Shown one piece after another: positions 55,142 through 62,549 of a stretch of 64,000 nucleotides of DNA (positions within the stretch are counted from its first letter, which is position 1; every line of letters starts with the position of its first letter). The notes beneath the pieces are model-generated. The model had not been told where the DNA came from. It made no database searches and worked only from the letters and a program-made list of their open reading frames with translations. The stretch is taken from the NCBI RefSeq assembly GCF_900110915.1, contig NZ_FOFG01000008.1, positions 124,001 to 188,000 of the forward strand, given 5' to 3'. The translations under genes were made by a program, and so were the position numbers. This stretch comes from Faunimonas pinastri. Lineage in GTDB: Bacteria; Pseudomonadota; Alphaproteobacteria; Rhizobiales; Afifellaceae.

Positions 55142-55471
55142 GATCATTTCCCCCTGGTTCAACCGCCAACCCCTCGGCGGCGTCCACAGCCAAGGAATAT
55201 GGCGGAGGCCTGCAAGCGAGAAGGGTCGTCGGCGGCACAGATGCTGGCCGTCGCGTCACGGAAGATAATCGACATCGACCGCCGACAGGCTCCTTGAAAA
55301 AAAATCTGCGGGCAGATCCGCTCGATAACCCACGCAACTAGGCGGCTTCGTCAACGAACGATCTCCCAGGGGGCCGTCGGCGGATGCCACCACCCCTTGC
55401 GCCGACAGGACCTCTGCAAAATCCTTCTGTCATCCGCGGCGGGGGTCGCCGGGTAAACGGGGACCAGAAAG
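55142..55471. other. Divergent intergenic region with a palindrome
   Basis: 330 bp between a minus-strand and a plus-strand gene without a supported gene. It must hold both promoters. The only marked feature is the palindrome at 55304-55317, preceded by a run of A residues (55297-55304). Confidence 0.5.
55304..55317. promoter_or_regulatory. Candidate operator palindrome
   Basis: ATCTGC-GG-GCAGAT, a perfect dyad in the divergent intergenic region of the accessory element. A possible binding site for an element-encoded HTH protein such as those at 56257-56553 or 59706-59993; this is inference. Confidence 0.4.
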
Positions 55472-55873
55472 ATGCAGAGTTCAGACTATTGCGGAGACGA
55501 AGAATACAGCATTCGCTGCACTGGCGACGCCTGTCGGGGTGACGAAGTCCGGTTCTATCGCGCGATCTTCAGCGGATCGTACCGACGCGCCAGCTTCGAG
55601 GGTTTTGAGCGTGTGACGGGGAAGATCATCTCGGACTCCTATGGTTCCGCGAAGCAGCAGCACACCTTCACCATCCTCCTGGGCGACGGGACGAAGACCC
55701 GGATCAAGGGCCGGAATCTCTACTCGAACGGCGTCTACCGGAAACCTTGGGCGGACCAGAACGCCCGCCAGGAAGCTCTCGACGAGAAGCACGAGCGCGG
55801 GGACTCCGCCCGCGCTTATCGCGACTGGAGGCGTGCGTTCGAAGGCGAGCACCGCCATCACAACCACTTCTGA
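55472..55873 (+). CDS. Small protein of unknown function, first gene of an early-type operon
   Basis: 133 residues. The N-terminus is acidic with three cysteines (SSDYCGDEEYSIRCTGDACR); a beta-rich middle contains FTILLGDGTKTRIKGRNLYS and a very charged, His-ending tail (RRAFEGEHRHHNHF). The ATG at 55472 follows a weak ribosome site. It opens a run of small plus-strand genes with tight spacing, as in phage early regions. No family recognised. Confidence 0.6.
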   Translation: MQSSDYCGDEEYSIRCTGDACRGDEVRFYRAIFSGSYRRASFEGFERVTGKIISDSYGSAKQQHTFTILLGDGTKTRIKGRNLYSNGVYRKPWADQNARQEALDEKHERGDSARAYRDWRRAFEGEHRHHNHF

Positions 55874-55887
55874 ACGGGGGCTGTATC

Positions 55888-56055
55888 ATGGAACAAATCG
55901 AGAACGAGATCGTCGCCTGGGTACTGTCGGACCCCTCGGGTGCCGAGATCGGCGAATACCCGGACCGGGAAGCAGCAATGGCGGCTGGCGGTGACCATCC
56001 CGGCTGGGACGTGGGTGTCCGCCTGGCGGACCATGCCGTCACCTTCTGCGGTTGA
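55888..56055 (+). CDS. Small protein of unknown function
   Basis: 55 residues (MEQIENEIVAWVLSDPSGAE). Acidic with a Trp-containing core (GGDHPGWDVGVRLADHAVTF). 14 bp after the preceding gene and ten before the next; preceded by GGGGGCTG. Compact soluble protein without recognised family. Confidence 0.55.
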   Translation: MEQIENEIVAWVLSDPSGAEIGEYPDREAAMAAGGDHPGWDVGVRLADHAVTFCG

Positions 56056-56065
56056 GGAGACCAGG

Positions 56066-56257
56066 ATGTCACGCAAGATCAAATGGTCCTACGCGGGCGG
56101 TGAGTGGCACCAAGTGCCGGACACCTCGCGAGCTTGGCCGCCGGACCAGGAGAAGATGCACTGCGAAGACGCCTTCAAGGCGTTCGCGGAATTCGTCGAG
56201 GAGGAGCGACAGGCGGCGGTCGCCAGGAAGCAGAAGCAAAGCCGGGAGGGACAGTGA
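56066..56257 (+). CDS. Small protein of unknown function
   Basis: 63 residues (MSRKIKWSYAGGEWHQVPDT). An aromatic N-terminal half is followed by an acidic helix (EDAFKAFAEFVEEERQAAVA) and a basic tail. Good ribosome site GAGGAGACCAGG. Its stop overlaps the start of the next gene by one base (TGATG at 56255-56259), so translation is coupled. Confidence 0.58.
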   Translation: MSRKIKWSYAGGEWHQVPDTSRAWPPDQEKMHCEDAFKAFAEFVEEERQAAVARKQKQSREGQ

Positions 56258-56553
56258 TGCAGGACTTCAAACGACATCGAGAGTTCCAGGACTTGAAGCG
56301 GTCAATCGGGCTGACGGCCGAGGAACTCGCGCCACTGCTCGGAAAGACGGTCGAGACCGTGCAGCGATACGGCGTTCAGCGCAGCTCCGGTCGGCCGGCT
56401 CCAGACAAGGTGATCGCTCGCATGCGGTCGATGGCCAGAGATCAGGCCGTCTCGACGCTGGCCGATCAGGGACTCCTGGTAAAAGGAGGCGATCTCCTCA
56501 AGCGCATTGAACGTCGGATTGATCACCGCGAGCGGGAGGAACACGCATGGTGA
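56257..56553 (+). CDS. Putative helix-turn-helix DNA-binding protein
   Basis: 98 residues. The segment IGLTAEELAPLLGKTVETVQ, followed by RYGVQRSSGRPAPDKVIARM, has the spacing of a Cro/XRE-type helix-turn-helix; the C-terminal part is helical and charged. Start overlaps the previous gene's stop. A regulator of the element's early genes is plausible; no specific family assigned. Confidence 0.55.
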   Translation: MQDFKRHREFQDLKRSIGLTAEELAPLLGKTVETVQRYGVQRSSGRPAPDKVIARMRSMARDQAVSTLADQGLLVKGGDLLKRIERRIDHREREEHAW

Positions 56554-56831
56554 CCCGCAGGAACACCGCGCAGATGGCCGCCTAGACGCCCAGACGGGAG
56601 GTCTGGAGACTCTGGCAGACCTCACCCGAAGGTGTCCAGGCAGTCCACTTCCCGACGTTCACGGGGTCCACCCCAAGGCCCGGTATTGGCTGGTGCCGGG
56701 CGAGCAGTCCGGAGGACGTGGCCGCCAGGCAGCAGGCCGAGGAGTTGTGGGTTTCCAGACACGGGAGAGCGGACATGGCCGAGGAGCAAGCGACTCCGAA
56801 GGCCGCCCCCGCAGCTCCATTCCGTAGATGA
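56547..56831 (+). pseudogene. Small gene interrupted by an in-frame TAG
   Basis: From the ATG at 56547, which overlaps the previous stop, the frame reads MVTRRNTAQMAA, meets TAG at 56583-56585 (codon 13), and then stays open to a TGA at 56829-56831 with EVWRLWQTSPEGVQAVHFP and DVAARQQAEELWVSRHG. GC-rich third positions support coding in this frame. It could instead be non-coding, or start downstream at the ATG at 56775 giving only 18 residues. No family recognised. Confidence 0.38.
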
Positions 56832-56845
56832 AAGGGAGACTCATA

Positions 56846-57409
56846 ATGCTCGACACCACACGGCATAACGGCGTCGCTGATCACCTGATGATCGATCTTG
56901 AGACTCTGACCACGAACATGGACGCGCCGATCACCGCCATCGGTGCCTGCGTCTTCAACCCGGAGAACGGACAGGTCGGCGCGACCTTCGAAGACTACCG
57001 CATTCCAGACCTTGAACGAACCCCGGCCGACTGAAAAACGCTGCGCTGGTGGCTTGATGACGGTCAACGAGAAGGCCTTCGGTCGATGATGGACCAAGCC
57101 ATCAAGCCGACGGCTGAAGTGTTGCGCGAATTCCATTCCTGGGCGCATCCCCTGATCGGCTCCGAAACGATGGTCTGGTCTCATGGCTTGACTTTCGACC
57201 TGCCCATTCTCTCCCATGCGCTCTATAAAGAGGGGATTCCCCCGCTGTGGGGACACCGAGCGGGCCGCGATACCAGAACTCTCTTCTGGCTTGCTGGGGG
57301 GGTACCGGAAGTGCCGTTCGAGGGGGTGAAGCACTCTCCCCTGGATGACTGCAAGCACCAGGTGAAACAGGTGATAGAGGCTTACCGGATCGTGCGGCAC
57401 AGGAATTGA
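56846..57409 (+). pseudogene. DEDDh 3'-5' exonuclease gene with in-frame TGA
   Basis: Reading from the ATG at 56846 gives HLMIDLETLTTNMDAPITAI (first acidic pair, DLE), then TGA at 57032-57034 (codon 63), then in the same frame KTLRWWLDDGQREGL, SHGLTFDLPILSHAL and VKHSPLDDCKHQV (His and Asp of DEDDh). Together this is a 187-codon relative of the phage-type 3'-5' exonuclease group (Rv2179c-like). The TGA lies where a Trp would fit (TGG to TGA), so a nonsense mutation is likely. The ribosome site AAAGGGAG precedes the ATG. Confidence 0.75.
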
Positions 57410-57449
57410 GCCTCCGTTTCGGCAGCCCGGCTTCAGGTTCGAAATCCAG

Positions 57450-57474
57450 AAACCCCAGAGTTCCGGGGTTTTTC
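57450..57474 (+). terminator. Rho-independent terminator closing the early-type operon
   Basis: AAACCCC (57450-57456) / GGGGTTT (57465-57471), loop AGAGTTCC, then TTC. Located 40 bases after the exonuclease gene. Confidence 0.72.
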
Positions 57475-57608
57475 GTTGTCACGGCTCGACGTCAGGAGTC
57501 TTTTCGGAGTTCCAGGAGGACTCCTCCTCCCTCCCTGTGCCGACAGATAGCCTCCTTATCCCCGCCCGGTGATCAGCTCTCTTATCGACCCCCGATATCC
57601 TCGTCCGG

Positions 57609-58010
57609 TTATGCCACCTCCGGAGGTGGCGGAAGGCTGTCGAGATAGTCTCGGATGCAGGCCTCAAGGCCGTCGACGGCCGATCCGACGTCAGGTAGCT
57701 CTTCAGGTGTCCTGAGATCAGCAAGTTCACCTGCGTGCGCCAGAGCGACCTGAATTGCACCCCGTAGCCGCGGAGAGATCCCAGGCTCGAACGAGGAGAC
57801 GATCACATCGGGATCTTCACAAGTGAGGCCACGCACCGTGTCATAGACCAGACCAGCCTGCTCGACGGCTCTCAAGGCTTGGTCAGAGATCTTCGAGGCG
57901 GTCCACTGGAAGTCCCGTGATGTGAGCGACATGTCTGCGGCGATCTCCGCATCATGTTCGGTCCAGGCCGCGGAGCCGCCTTCCTTGGTGAAGTATAGGA
58001 CCAGCCACAT
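57609..58010 (-). CDS. Protein of unknown function at the end of the lysis-type operon
   Basis: 133 residues (MWLVLYFTKEGGSAAWTEHD). Mixed alpha/beta, acidic, with DMSLTSRDFQWTASKISDQA, a helical LRGAIQVALAHAGELADLRT and a C-terminal polyproline LDSLPPPPEVA. The ATG at 58010 follows GGGGAGAG at good distance. Last gene on the minus strand of this cluster. No family recognised. Confidence 0.55.
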   Translation of the reverse strand: MWLVLYFTKEGGSAAWTEHDAEIAADMSLTSRDFQWTASKISDQALRAVEQAGLVYDTVRGLTCEDPDVIVSSFEPGISPRLRGAIQVALAHAGELADLRTPEELPDVGSAVDGLEACIRDYLDSLPPPPEVA

Positions 58011-58079
58011 TTCTCTCCCCTTCCGATAGGCAATTTCCGTGACGCAACACCGGAAATCAACCCACTGAAATGGGTCTCG

Positions 58080-58617
58080 CTAAAACATTGATCTTACACG
58101 CATTACCCCGATTGAGGTCGATTCTTCACGCGAAGGGGGTAATTTTCTGGCTGGCACCTGGCGCCTGCCGACGACCAGTCCGGCCAGAAGGAGCCTGGCG
58201 TCCGCCTCATCATCTGTCGCTGGCTCGTTACCTCCCGCCTGGCACCAAGCGATGACGTCGTCCTTGGTGGCGTTGCCACGGCCCAGGACCCGGAGCCGCG
58301 CCGAAGATACATTCAGGCTAAGATGCGGAATCCCCGCCTGTGCTGCGGCAAGCTGGGCGATGCCCAGGAGACGGTGCAGAAGCTGGGATGACCGACCTCG
58401 GGAGAAGCCTTCCTCCGTGACCAGGACCTGGGCGCCATGCTCCCGGATCAGGCCGCTGATCACTGTGTGCGCCCTCAGCAGAATCTCTGGATGGCGGATA
58501 GCTCCGGAGCCGGGGATGCCTTCGGAGAAGTCTGACGGCGCCGGAGAAAACTTCCTGTCCGGCGCCGACAGCCCAGCCTGCGTTGGTTGCAAGATCGAGC
58601 GCCAGGACGCGGGTCAC
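58080..58617 (-). pseudogene. RuvC-like Holliday-junction resolvase gene with a frameshift
   Basis: From the GTG at 58617 the frame gives VTRVLALDLATNAGWAVGAG, the first strand of phage RuvC-like resolvases with the catalytic Asp in ALDLAT. It loses homology around 58500-58540, where the other frame takes over with ILLRAHTVISGLIREHGAQV, LVTEEGFSRGRSSQLLHRL, GNATKDDVIAW and TDDEADARLLLAGL, the last carrying the DEADA acidic motif of the family. So one gene split by a frameshift. Its start overlaps the Rz1-like gene's stop (GTGA). Confidence 0.7.
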
Positions 58618-58934
58618 TTGACGACAGCCTGGCGGACTGCAGCCACCTTCCCCCGGCAATCGGCCCCGGCGTCCGCCAGCGCGACGACATAGCGTGCGAC
58701 CGCCTTCTGGGTCCGCGGCTTGGCCGGGACAGCAGGCTCAGCCTTGCACGACAGCAGCGTCGACGGAAGCTCCTGGCGTTGGTAGACGACGCGGATCGGC
58801 GGGTCGGCGGGCTTGGTTGCACAGGCTCCAGAGGACAGGGCCGCCAGCAGGACAACTGCTACCGTAACGTGTTTCGGGTGGAAGGACCCGCTCATAATGC
58901 GTTTCGGGGTTCCCGTAATCGGTTTCGGGTTCAT
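58614..58934 (-). CDS. Rz1-like outer-membrane spanin lipoprotein
   Basis: 106 residues. After a charged N-terminus (a second possible start is M14) comes a hydrophobic stretch and a lipobox VLLAALSSGACATKP, so the mature lipoprotein would start at the cysteine; the mature part is Pro-rich as in Rz1-type spanins. It overlaps the coiled-coil i-spanin-like gene by four bases, the typical Rz/Rz1 arrangement. Spanins join inner and outer membrane in the last step of phage lysis. Confidence 0.65.
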   Translation of the reverse strand: MNPKPITGTPKRIMSGSFHPKHVTVAVVLLAALSSGACATKPADPPIRVVYQRQELPSTLLSCKAEPAVPAKPRTQKAVARYVVALADAGADCRGKVAAVRQAVVK

Positions 58935-59308
58935 CGGCGTCTCCCCAGCCCGTCCAGGGCCTTGTCCAGGACGGGAGCCACGGCCGCGTCCTCGCTGTCC
59001 GGAGAGCGGTCGATTTCGCTGCGCAACGCAGACATCTCGTCCTCACGGGCGTCGGCCGCCTGGCGTTCGGCATCCAGGGCTGACTGGACCTTGGACGCGT
59101 CGTCCTTGGCGGCGGCTGCCGCAACGGCGTTGTCTGCCGCCAGCTGGCGGTATTGGTCGGCCTGGTGCTGGGCGGCGGCCGTGGCGGTCCTGGCGGCGCT
59201 CAGGGCATCGTGCAGGTGCCAGACGTAGAAGCATGCCGCCACCAAGACAGACAGCACGACCACGGCGCCCAGGATCTTTCCGCCGATGTTTGAGAACAGC
59301 GAGATCAT
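58931..59308 (-). CDS. Rz-like inner-membrane spanin
   Basis: 125 residues with one N-terminal membrane helix (ILGAVVVLSVLVAACFYVWH) and a long Ala/Gln/Asp coiled coil in the periplasm (AAQHQADQYRQLAADNAVAA, then SKVQSALDAERQAADAREDE), as in i-spanins. It overlaps the lipoprotein gene start (ATGA at 58931-58934). Partner of the Rz1-like protein. Confidence 0.65.
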   Translation of the reverse strand: MISLFSNIGGKILGAVVVLSVLVAACFYVWHLHDALSAARTATAAAQHQADQYRQLAADNAVAAAAAKDDASKVQSALDAERQAADAREDEMSALRSEIDRSPDSEDAAVAPVLDKALDGLGRRR

Positions 59309-59373
59309 GAGGGTTCTCCAGGACGGACGGCGGTCGCAGGATCGACGGCGGCAGGGTCCGGCGCCACGGTCTG

Positions 59374-59709
59374 CTACGCCAGGAACGGAACCGGAGGCGT
59401 GCGCCCCCTGCCCCGTCCGGTGAGGAGTTCCGTGGTGTGATCCAGGTAGGCCCTCCAGTCGAGATGGCCCACGGACACGTAGGCGCCGAGGTAAGCGAAC
59501 GTGATCACGCCGAGCTCGCGGACGAGGTTCGGGGCTTCGGCGTAAGAGAAGAACGTGCCTCCGGCGGCGACCACGAAGAGCGCGCAGGTGCAGCAGACGA
59601 TGAAGCGCTTCGTGAAGGTTCGAGCCTTGGGCGACGGCAGGGCGACCTTCCGGACGGTCGAGGCCTTCGGCGCCGTCGATGTGGTGGCAGCTTCGGAGAT
59701 CTCGATCAT
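59374..59709 (-). CDS. Small membrane protein, possible holin
   Basis: 111 residues. A Ser/Thr/Lys-rich cytoplasmic N-terminus (about 1-35), two membrane helices (FIVCCTCALFVVAAGGTFF and LGVITFAYLGAYVSVGH) and a basic C-terminus. Position between a muramidase and a spanin pair suggests the holin of a lysis cassette, but the sequence is not in a holin family I recognise. Start overlaps the HTH gene's stop by four bases. Confidence 0.5.
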   Translation of the reverse strand: MIEISEAATTSTAPKASTVRKVALPSPKARTFTKRFIVCCTCALFVVAAGGTFFSYAEAPNLVRELGVITFAYLGAYVSVGHLDWRAYLDHTTELLTGRGRGRTPPVPFLA

Positions 59710-59990
59710 GCGGCGGCCCTCTCCTCGGACCCGCTAGCCCGGATCTCGACCTGGACGCCCAGGGCCTCGCCGATGGCCATGAGGCGGTTGATGCCGAACA
59801 CCTGCCAGTCGCCGTCCAAGATCTTGCCGACTTCCCCTGCCCGTATCCGCGAATACGACGCGGCGACCTGTGAGGGCTTCAGGCGCCGGGCCTGGATCGC
59901 GTTCGCCAGGGCGCCGCCGATGACGTCCTTCGCCGCCTGGGCGGACACGCACTGGTAGCGATTTGGAAGGATTGGAGTGGAACCTCCCAT
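59706..59990 (-). CDS. XRE-like helix-turn-helix protein inside the lysis-type operon
   Basis: 94 residues from the ATG at 59990; an ATG at 59993 overlaps the muramidase stop (ATGA). The segment AAKDVIGGALANAIQARRLK, SQVAASYSRIRAGEVGKILD and GINRLMAIGEALGVQVEIRA has the spacing of an XRE/Cro-like domain as found in phage regulators and HigA-like antitoxins. No toxin gene is adjacent. A regulator at this place in a lysis operon is unusual. Confidence 0.6.
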   Translation of the reverse strand: MGGSTPILPNRYQCVSAQAAKDVIGGALANAIQARRLKPSQVAASYSRIRAGEVGKILDGDWQVFGINRLMAIGEALGVQVEIRASGSEERAAA

Positions 59991-60782
59991 CATCGACCCC
60001 CCGCCGCTTTAAACGCGGCCGCAAGCTTCGTGTCGTAGTGATTTTTCGCGTAGCCTGCGCCGTTGTAGCGGCGAGCCACCTCGGCCCAGGAGCCGCGCTT
60101 GAGATACGGAAGGAGTCCTGCGGCATTCATCCATGCTACGGCAGATCGGAGGTGTTCGATCTCCCCGCCGTCGACCATGCCCTCCACGAAGGCGACGGCG
60201 GTTTCGCAGCCGCACTCCGCGGCATGCCAGCCCATGAGCTGGAAGAGCCCCCAGGAGGTGGACTGCAGGACCGCCTCCTCGTTCAAGGAGATCGCCTGCG
60301 CCAGTCGGTCGTACTGGTGGGCTCCCGCAACGCCATACGTGTGCTGGTCCCACGAGGGCGTAGAGAGGTTCGGAGAGCCGCGATCGAAGGCGCCGCCTGT
60401 CCTCTTATGGAACTCGTAGGACTCGAAAGGCACGGGGGCGACCATCGGCCAGGTATCTCCTGCCGTTCGTTTCCGTCTTCGCGATCGCGATCAGATGGGC
60501 GGGCTGGAGGCTGTACTCCTCAGCGACCATGGCGAAGTCCTCGGCCGTCAGGCGGGCCGGGTTCTGCGACACGAAGCGTAGCGCCGGAGTTGTCGGACGA
60601 GGCACGGGGACAGCAACGGGCACCGGAGCAGGCGCCTGAGCTGGTTGCCAGAGATGACGAGGATCAGACGGGCTCGGGTGCCCGCCGCTCAGTACCGCCC
60701 CAATGGTTTCGAAAAACCCATGCCCACCCGCCGCTTGCTCCCTCTTTGTTCTGATGACAACAAAGAAGAACGCATGCGTCAA
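59990..60782 (-). pseudogene. N-acetylmuramidase (DUF3380) endolysin gene with a one-base frameshift
   Basis: The upstream frame gives a Pro-rich linker (PAPVPVAVPVPRPTTPALRF) and LTAEDFAMVAEEYSLQPAHL, AKTETNGRRYLADGRP; the downstream frame continues PFESYEFHKRTGGAFD, LQSTSWGLFQLMGWHAAECG and ARRYNGAGYAKNHYDTKLAA, the DUF3380 muramidase core with catalytic Glu in KTETNG. Removing one C from the five-C run at 60434-60438 joins the frames as DGRPVPFESYEFHKRTGG. Start uncertain; the TTG at 60782 fits the joined frame. Without the repair the catalytic Glu and the rest are on separate proteins. Confidence 0.8.
60744..60779. promoter_or_regulatory. Inverted repeats at the divergent promoter side of the lysis-type operon
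   Basis: CTTTGTT (60744-60750) / AACAAAG (60759-60765) and the perfect palindrome ACGCATGCGT (60770-60779). They lie at the 5' end of the muramidase gene, 120-155 bases before the plus-strand gene at 60900, and may be operator sites. Confidence 0.35.
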
Positions 60783-60899
60783 AGTCGCGGCTCCGCCGCC
60801 GCGGCGTAGAATGATCGGGCGGCGTAGAAATCGAGAGTTCGCGGCCGCTCCTATGTGGTAGACGAATCCATCAAAATACAACTCCCGGAGGAGTGATCT

Positions 60900-61259
60900 A
60901 TGGAGTCGCGTCTGCTGGCGGCCTTTGCCTGCCTTGGTCTTCTGACTTCCCCGGCGCTGGCGGTTCCAATCGAGGATCGGTCAATCGTAGCATTCACCTC
61001 CGAGCCGAATGATCTCGGGACAGCCAAGGACTTTTTCCGGATCTTCCCTAAGAGGAAGTGCCAGCAGGATCTCCTGGACGAGCAGCACCTCCTGTACTTC
61101 TGTCCAGGGCACGGTGGCGACGTTCAGAAGTTCTTTCTGGCTCTGTCCTATGATGACAACACGCTGGTCCTCAGTGGCGTCAGTCTGCACGGAGAGCATC
61201 CCAATCTCGACGGCACACTCAAGGAGCTTCTGAAAATCTTGAATGCCGGGCATCAGTGA
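60900..61259 (+). CDS. Small secreted protein of unknown function
   Basis: 119 residues with a signal peptide (about 1-21, ending ALAV). The mature part has two cysteines (KRKCQQDLL and YFCPGHGG), a beta-rich core (FFLALSYDDNTLVLSGVSLH) and a helical end (LDGTLKELLKILNAG). Strong ribosome site CGGAGGAG. Divergent from the lysis-type operon. A possible cargo gene of the element. No family recognised. Confidence 0.65.
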   Translation: MESRLLAAFACLGLLTSPALAVPIEDRSIVAFTSEPNDLGTAKDFFRIFPKRKCQQDLLDEQHLLYFCPGHGGDVQKFFLALSYDDNTLVLSGVSLHGEHPNLDGTLKELLKILNAGHQ

Positions 61260-61286
61260 TGTGTCCGTGAGACTGGGGGTAATAGA

Positions 61287-61973
61287 ATGAGCATGAAAGC
61301 CTGCCTCATTGTAGCGGTTTTGGCTGTGGCGCTACCCTCGGCTGCGACGGCCGCATGTGACCTTGAAGACGTCCTTGTTGACGCATCCCGTACGGCGACC
61401 GTCAAGACACCAGATAAGCGGGTTCACTTCGTCCAAAGCGGAGAATTCAAGAACGGTTGCCCGGCTTTGGGCAGCCTCTGTCAGTTGCCGACCTTTGTTG
61501 TTCCTGGCGACACCGTCCTCACCGGAAAGACAGAAGGCGAATTCACCTGCGCCAGCTATGTCGGCGCGAAGGGCGCTACGACTGTCGGGTGGATCCCGAC
61601 AAAGGCGCTCGGCTTCATGTCGGATGAGTTTGCCGGACACTGGATTGGACCTGAGAAGGACATCACCATCCAGCCTGGCGAAGGCAGCAAGCTGGTTGTC
61701 AGCGGAAGTGCGACATACGGAGCGTCGGATCCAGACCGCGTCCGCCGCGGCGCGATCAACACGGGCGAGATCGAAGGGAAGATCGAGCCGATCAGCGGAG
61801 TACTGGCCTTCGGTATGGGCGACGAAGACGAGACTTTGCCCTACGACGTAGCCGATGAAGGTATATGTGAGGTTCGAATGCTACGACGTGGGCCTTTCCT
61901 GACGGTACGAGACAACGGTTCCTGTGGCGGCGCTGGCGTCTCATTCACCGGAATCTATACCAGGGCCAAGTGA
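61287..61973 (+). CDS. Secreted protein of unknown function with probable SH3-like segment
   Basis: 228 residues with a signal peptide (about 1-22, ending ATAA). Seven or more cysteines in the mature part (AACDLED, NGCPALGSLCQLP, FTCASYVG, GICEVRM, NGSCGGAG) suggest disulfides. The segment LPTFVVPGDTVLTGKTEGEF and YVGAKGATTVGWIPTKALGF resembles a bacterial SH3-like fold; the second half is beta-rich. Follows the preceding secreted protein gene by 27 bp, so probably co-transcribed. Family not assigned. Confidence 0.65.
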   Translation: MSMKACLIVAVLAVALPSAATAACDLEDVLVDASRTATVKTPDKRVHFVQSGEFKNGCPALGSLCQLPTFVVPGDTVLTGKTEGEFTCASYVGAKGATTVGWIPTKALGFMSDEFAGHWIGPEKDITIQPGEGSKLVVSGSATYGASDPDRVRRGAINTGEIEGKIEPISGVLAFGMGDEDETLPYDVADEGICEVRMLRRGPFLTVRDNGSCGGAGVSFTGIYTRAK

Positions 61974-62051
61974 CACGGCTCCGGAGAAGGTCAGCGTTTC
62001 TGAAGTTCACGCTGGCAAACAACAACCGAGAAGCCGCGGGTGGCACATACG

Positions 62052-62249
62052 ATGGAGCGGACGCCACTAGTGCACTATCACGCCGACGGGGCAGATTATC
62101 GGATGCGACCAGTGAGGTCGCGCGGCGGCATCATCGCGCTTTACGTTCTGGGCATTCTGGAGGTGCTTGGCCTGATAGCTTGGCAGGCACTCACCGTCTT
62201 CGTGATCCAGCCGATCGATGCCGTCCCAGAGGCCGGACGATCAGCATGA
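62052..62249 (+). CDS. Small single-span membrane protein
   Basis: 65 residues from the ATG at 62052 (GTG 62040 also in frame). A basic N-terminal half (DGADYRMRPVRSRGGI) is followed by one membrane helix (IIALYVLGILEVLGLIAWQA). Its stop overlaps the next start (ATGA at 62246-62249). Unknown function. Confidence 0.52.
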   Translation: MERTPLVHYHADGADYRMRPVRSRGGIIALYVLGILEVLGLIAWQALTVFVIQPIDAVPEAGRSA

Positions 62250-62440
62250 CGCGTGCCAAGCGGCTTTATTTAATCAACGGCGCCGATGGCCGGTGTGAGC
62301 GGACCGAGGGCGGCGTCAGCCTGATCTGCCGGATGATGGTGGCCAGCCGGATGGTGCAGGAGGACAAGGTTTGCTACGCCTGCCCTTACTCGGAGACCCT
62401 GTACAAGATTAGTACGGGCGGGAAGACATACGACCGCTGA
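62246..62440 (+). CDS. Small protein with cysteine pairs, unknown function
   Basis: 64 residues (MTRAKRLYLINGADGRCERT). Four cysteines (GRCER, LICRM, and VCYACPYSE) could bind a metal, although the spacing is not a standard ribbon. Translationally coupled to the membrane protein gene upstream. No family recognised. Confidence 0.52.
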   Translation: MTRAKRLYLINGADGRCERTEGGVSLICRMMVASRMVQEDKVCYACPYSETLYKISTGGKTYDR

Positions 62441-62549
62441 CGTGCCGATCTCTCAGCCCGTGCCTCACGTTGCCATCCTCCCCAACGCCGCAGGTATCAA
62501 GCAACGGCGTCTGTTAAGCCGCAGACGGACGTTATCGCCCACGTCCGGC

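Noticed and set aside
57032-57034. Selenocysteine or general TGA/TAG recoding in the accessory genes
   Set aside because: Both TGA and TAG occur as interruptions, no SECIS-like hairpin is obvious after the TGA, and many neighbouring genes stop normally at these codons; mutation is simpler.
56582-57400. 272-codon minus-strand frame opposite the exonuclease
   Set aside because: Shadow of the plus-strand gene, which carries all DEDDh residues.
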